A DNA stretch of 64,000 bases, taken from Tridacna crocea. Its lineage: Eukaryota; Mollusca; Bivalvia; Cardiida; Cardiidae. The number at the start of each line of letters is the position of its first letter. The stretch's first letter is position 1. A program made the position numbers and the translations under genes. Positions 61,056 to 64,000 of this stretch are shown piece after piece. The notes under the pieces were generated by a model. It was not told where the DNA came from and did no database searches. It saw nothing but the letters and a program-made list of their open reading frames with translations. Where the stretch lies: positions 2,958,501 to 3,022,500 of the forward strand of contig OX031062.1 in assembly GCA_943736015.1 (NCBI GenBank), given 5' to 3'.

Positions 61056-61429
61056 TTTACAATATGAATGTTAAAAATGGGAGCATTGCAGGCTCATCAG
61101 TGTCAATGTCTACTGTCTCTCCACTAGCACAGCTAAGACTAGCTCTTGCTACAGCCATCATGTCAATGCGCGTTCAGTTTGGTATTGATTAGAACAATTA
61201 TCTGAAAATCTCCATTCTTAACACAGTTCTACAACCGTCTATGTGTTCTGAAATATTCCATTCACATATTCCAGATATGCATTCCAGAACACAGAAAATT
61301 GTGCCAGAACAGGTGAATGGAATACACCATAAAATCATAAAATATTATCTTTTGGTAAAAGGTTACAGTTCAAAGGAACCAACAATACTGAGAGTTCCAA
61401 ATAAAAATAAGAGAGTGATGGCATTCTAA

Positions 61430-61590
61430 ATCATTTATTTCTCTTCCAAACCCTATGTTGTGGGTATTCATTAGAATTGTCTCGATGAGACGATTGCAAT
61501 GGGTAGCTATAACATAGGGTTTAGTGGAGAATAACTAATGTTTTCAATCATGAAATCGAAATCACTCCCTCTTTCCGAAGCTCTAACTAC
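61430..61590. repeat. hairpin element AAACCCTATGTT..., copy 2
   Basis: Arms CCAAACCCTATGTTGTGGGT and ATTAGAATTGTCTCG turn at ATGAGACGATT and end ACATAGGGTTTAG. Flanking ATCACTCCCTCTTTCC is shared with copy 1. Confidence 0.75.
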
Positions 61591-61614
61591 TTATTACAGC
61601 AAGCCCCAAGTGCA

Positions 61615-61843
61615 TTAACCCTTTCCCAAACAATCCCTGGTTTTCACGGGTCAGAAATAGAAGCCTTTTGAAAACATTGTGGGAAAAGGAGAAAATGCTG
61701 GTAACCAGCATTTTCTCCTTTTCACACAATGTTTTCTACCCTACCATATAGAAAATTCATCTTTTTAGCAACTGTTAAGTCGTCATTTGCGAAATGCCTT
61801 CAATTTGGTCAGGTCCAAAATTTGCTATTTGGGAAAGGGTTAA
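61615..61843 (-). mobile_element. hairpin MITE with subfamily II-like ends
   Basis: TTAACCCTTTCCCAAACAATC on the left and GGGAAAGGGTTAACCC on the right, but the main-type core CTGGTAACCAG. A mixed copy. Confidence 0.92.
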
Positions 61844-61852
61844 CCCTTTATT

Positions 61853-62213
61853 CTAACATGACACGCGACTTTGGCTCTATAAACACAGTGCAAGGCAAAC
61901 GTGGTGAAATCTGCAACAATCCATGTAGAGTGACGTCATTCAATGAGTGAGTTATTCAATGGAACATAATCTTCATCCGCGTTTTTACTCTTAGTTTGAA
62001 CTTGTTTTCCTTTCATTAAGAATTGGCCATGTTAGAATCGAAATAATCTTCTTTCTATCGTGGTATATCGTTCAATAAACCTCGTTGTGAGTTATGAGGC
62101 GCAATGAATAACCCACTCGGGCTATCGCCCTCGTGGATTATTTATTGTGCCTCATAACTCACAACTGTGGTTTATTGAATGATATACCACGATAGAAAGA
62201 AGATTATTTCTTA
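61853..62213 (+). mobile_element. palindromic element, copy 2, with about 170-bp near-perfect hairpin
   Basis: Left part CATGACACGCGACTTTGGCTC... as at 50913. Hairpin 62039-62213: GAAATAATCTTCTTTCTATC, GTGGTATATCGTTCAATAAACC ... to AACTGTGGTTTATTGAATG and CACGATAGAAAGAAGATTAT, turning at GGGCTATCGCCC. Confidence 0.82.
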
Positions 62214-62231
62214 ATCAAACATTCCAGTGTG

Positions 62232-62460
62232 TTAACTCTTTACCAAACGACAAAATTTCAGACTGGTCTAAATTGAAAGCACATGCAGACAACAAAATAA
62301 ACGTAACTCAAAAATTGAAATTTGTTTCTAGTAGGGTAGAAAACATTGTGGGAAAAGGAGAAAATGCTGGTTACCAGCATTTTCTCCTTTTCCAACCATG
62401 TTTTCAAAAGGCTTCTATCTCAGTGTCGTAAAAACCAGGGATTGTTTGGTAAAGAGTTTT
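62232..62460 (+). mobile_element. hairpin MITE
   Basis: TTAA at 62232; right end GGTAAAGAGTTTT. Core CTGGTTACCAG. Confidence 0.93.
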
Positions 62461-62642
62461 TAAAGACCCTAACGAAGAAACCTTCTAAAAACATTGTGGA
62501 AAAAGGAGAAAATGCTGATAACCAGCATTTTCTCATTTTCCCACAATATTTTCTTCCCTATCAAAGACAACTTTCATCCTTTGAGCCACAACTTAAATTG
62601 CCAACTGCAATGCTTTCACTCTTTACTAGATTAAAAAAAAAT
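62459..62642 (-). mobile_element. hairpin MITE, left end lost
   Basis: Joins the previous copy at its right border. Palindrome GTGGAAAAAGGAGAAAATGC, GATAACCAGC. Confidence 0.8.
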
Positions 62643-62649
62643 CTGGTCT

Positions 62650-62776
62650 TTAACCTTTTTTTGCATAACAATTTTAAATCTGTCCAAACTGAAAGCATTT
62701 GCAGATGACAGTTTCAAAGTAACCCATATGAAATGACTTTTCTTTGACAGAGTAGAAAACATTGTAATAAACATTG
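62650..62776 (+). mobile_element. hairpin MITE, left half
   Basis: TAACCTTTTTTTGCATAACAATTTT, GCATTTGCAGATGACAG, ending GTAGAAAACATTGTAATAAAC. Confidence 0.7.
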
Positions 62777-62798
62777 TGAGTATCACTCCACTGGCTCT

Positions 62799-62880
62799 TT
62801 AACCCTTTACCACACAAATTGAAGTGTTCATGACCCTGAAAAAGAGGGCCTTCGAAAACAATGAACACTGTCAACCAATA
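62799..62880 (-). mobile_element. hairpin MITE, left-end fragment
   Basis: TTTAACCCTTTACCACACAA then GACCCTGAAAAAGAGGG; lost before the palindrome. Confidence 0.65.
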
Positions 62881-63159
62881 CAATCAGTTTTATTCATTGG
62901 CATGAAAGGTAAAGTTCTTGGGGAAAAAACGGAACGATAGAAACCCTACAATGAGTTATTTATTCCACTCATATGTGTATAACTATTAGCATCAAAATGA
63001 GTCACTCTCCCTGAAAACAGAATATTTTCTATCATAAAACTTAATATCTAGCACCAATCATGTATCACTGCAGTTTGATAATCAAGGGAGGTAAATAGTA
63101 ACAAACTTTATCCTTTACAAAAGAGTTAATTCCCTTGATTAATGATTAAATTGAAGTGA

Positions 63160-63570
63160 CTTTATTTTGAAGCCCATGTTAAACTTGTGATCCCCGGAAT
63201 GGAGCCAACTTTGACCCCAGGCCTATAATATGAAGATACTTGTTAAAGGTTCATTAGATAAAGCTACATGCCAAATTCAGTAGCCCTGGGCCTTGTGGTT
63301 TCAGAGAAAAAGATCAATGAAAATGTTACTTTTTTTCCAGTTTTTTTTTCCTTGGCAACCAGAGTTTTAAAAGGAATCAAATTCTTTTAAGACATTCTGA
63401 AGAGGACCAAGGCAGGATCATTTCTGTGAAGTTTCATCAAATTTGGATGAGTAGTTTCACTGAAAAAGATGTTTGAAATAAAAGTTAACGCACGGACGGA
63501 TGGACTGACTGATGCACGACAGACCCTTGGCCATGACACATAAGTCCACTGGCCTTTGGCCAGTGCAGCT
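63160..63570 (+). mobile_element. tandem-core-type element, short
   Basis: Has one core unit like 11233-12974 (AAGCTACATGCCAAATTCAG, GGTTTCAGAGAAAAAGAT), GGCAACCAGAGTTTTAAAAGG, GCACGGACGGATGGACTG and a right end GGCCTTTGGCCAGTGCAGCT. Confidence 0.6.
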
Positions 63571-63571
63571 A

Positions 63572-63655
63572 AAAATACTGATAACCAGCATTTTCTCCTT
63601 TATCCACAATGTTTTCAAGTCTTGTCTTTCAGGGGCATTATGTGGTAAAGGGTTA
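63572..63655 (+). mobile_element. hairpin MITE, right third
   Basis: GATAACCAGCATTTTCTCC onward, CACAATGTTTTCAAG, ending GTGGTAAAGGGTTAA. Confidence 0.78.
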
Positions 63656-63689
63656 AACAGTTCAAGTCAGGTAGTTGGCAAACACATTC

Positions 63690-63755
63690 AGCAAAATTGA
63701 GAGAGACGTTGTAAGCTTGCAAGAACTTGTTTCTCAATTGATGTAAACAATAAAC
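63690..63755 (+). mobile_element. SINE tail fragment, second family
   Basis: TTGAGAGAGACGTTGTAAGC and TTGTTTCTCAATTGATGTAAA match the 3' end of the SINE at 49005-49212. Confidence 0.6.
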
Positions 63756-63759
63756 TAGA

Positions 63760-63905
63760 GCTGTCACTAAATGTGACTTAATAACCCCAACGGTGCTTAG
63801 ACAGAAACAGGGAATTATTTGTACACAGAAGAACACATGGACGGCCACATGGATGGCCACACAGATGGACAGAGGACAGGCTGATTCCAGTATATCCCCG
63901 AAAAA
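63760..63905 (+). mobile_element. fragment of a tandem-core-type element
   Basis: AACTAGAGCTGTCACTAAATG is as at 17890; then GGACAGAGGACAGGCTGATTCC and GTATATCCCC, the usual right-end style. Confidence 0.5.
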
Positions 63906-64000
63906 AGTTCATTTTGCTGGTCAATGACTCATAGCAGAAAAAAAGTTAACCTATGTCAGCCTGCACAGACTGCTCAGGCTGACCTGTTAATAATAATTCC

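Noticed and set aside
61035..61165. Minus-strand frame near the expected position of the copine first exon
   Set aside because: The predicted peptide (starting MMAVARASLSC) has no copine C2A motif and no donor in the right phase.

Overview
The window looks like nuclear DNA of a marine or freshwater bivalve mollusc. It is AT-rich, it holds one spliced animal gene spread over more than 27 kb, and it is packed with short non-autonomous transposons. Several of these have the look of bivalve repeats: tRNA-headed SINEs, elements with tandem core repeats between GCTCACCTGAG / CTCAGGTGAGC ends, and palindromic elements carrying GCCTGCGCGG-type cores. The bivalve assignment is inference from repeat style and protein similarity remembered from the families; no species is claimed. 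No operons, CRISPR arrays or other prokaryotic features are seen.

Two real protein-coding genes can be supported. (1) An intact 349-codon reading frame at 7399-8448 (+) encodes a type II membrane alpha-1,2-fucosyltransferase of family GT11, preceded by a splice acceptor and so probably by a 5' UTR intron. (2) A copine gene on the minus strand covers 60375 down to 32836. I located 18 coding exons with consistent GT/AG borders and phases. They give 520 residues covering the rest of C2A, all of C2B, the copine/vWA domain with its MIDAS residues, and the C-terminus with stop codon. The first exon (start codon and the N-terminal part of C2A) was not found and probably lies beyond 64000.

Left part (1-32 kb): a 10-bp-periodic CCGTA region (1-310); old DNA-transposon copies; a dead non-LTR retrotransposon seen as pieces on the minus strand (ORF1-like 21.0-19.8 kb, endonuclease 16.2-14.3 kb, late reverse transcriptase 11.0-10.1 kb; a separate early reverse-transcriptase piece at 3.1-2.4 kb); two converging tandem-core elements (11.2-14.3 kb); a MULE-like element with 9-bp target duplications (17985-18291); and further tandem-core elements (25.5-26.7 kb).

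The dominant feature is one family of about 230-bp hairpin MITEs, with roughly 70 full or partial copies (named 'hairpin MITE' below). Copies are bounded by TTAA, have CCCTTTACCA-type ends as expected for piggyBac-related elements, and carry a central 67-bp near-perfect palindrome (33-bp arms around GGTAACC/GGTTACC). About 42 of them sit in the copine introns and none in an exon. In the strand column for these copies, + means the end reading ACCAAACGACAAAATTTTAG is on the left and - means the end reading ACCACACAATCCC is on the left. Subfamilies II and III keep the hairpin but have a different core (TTGCTCGTAACGAGCAA), changed on both arms together.
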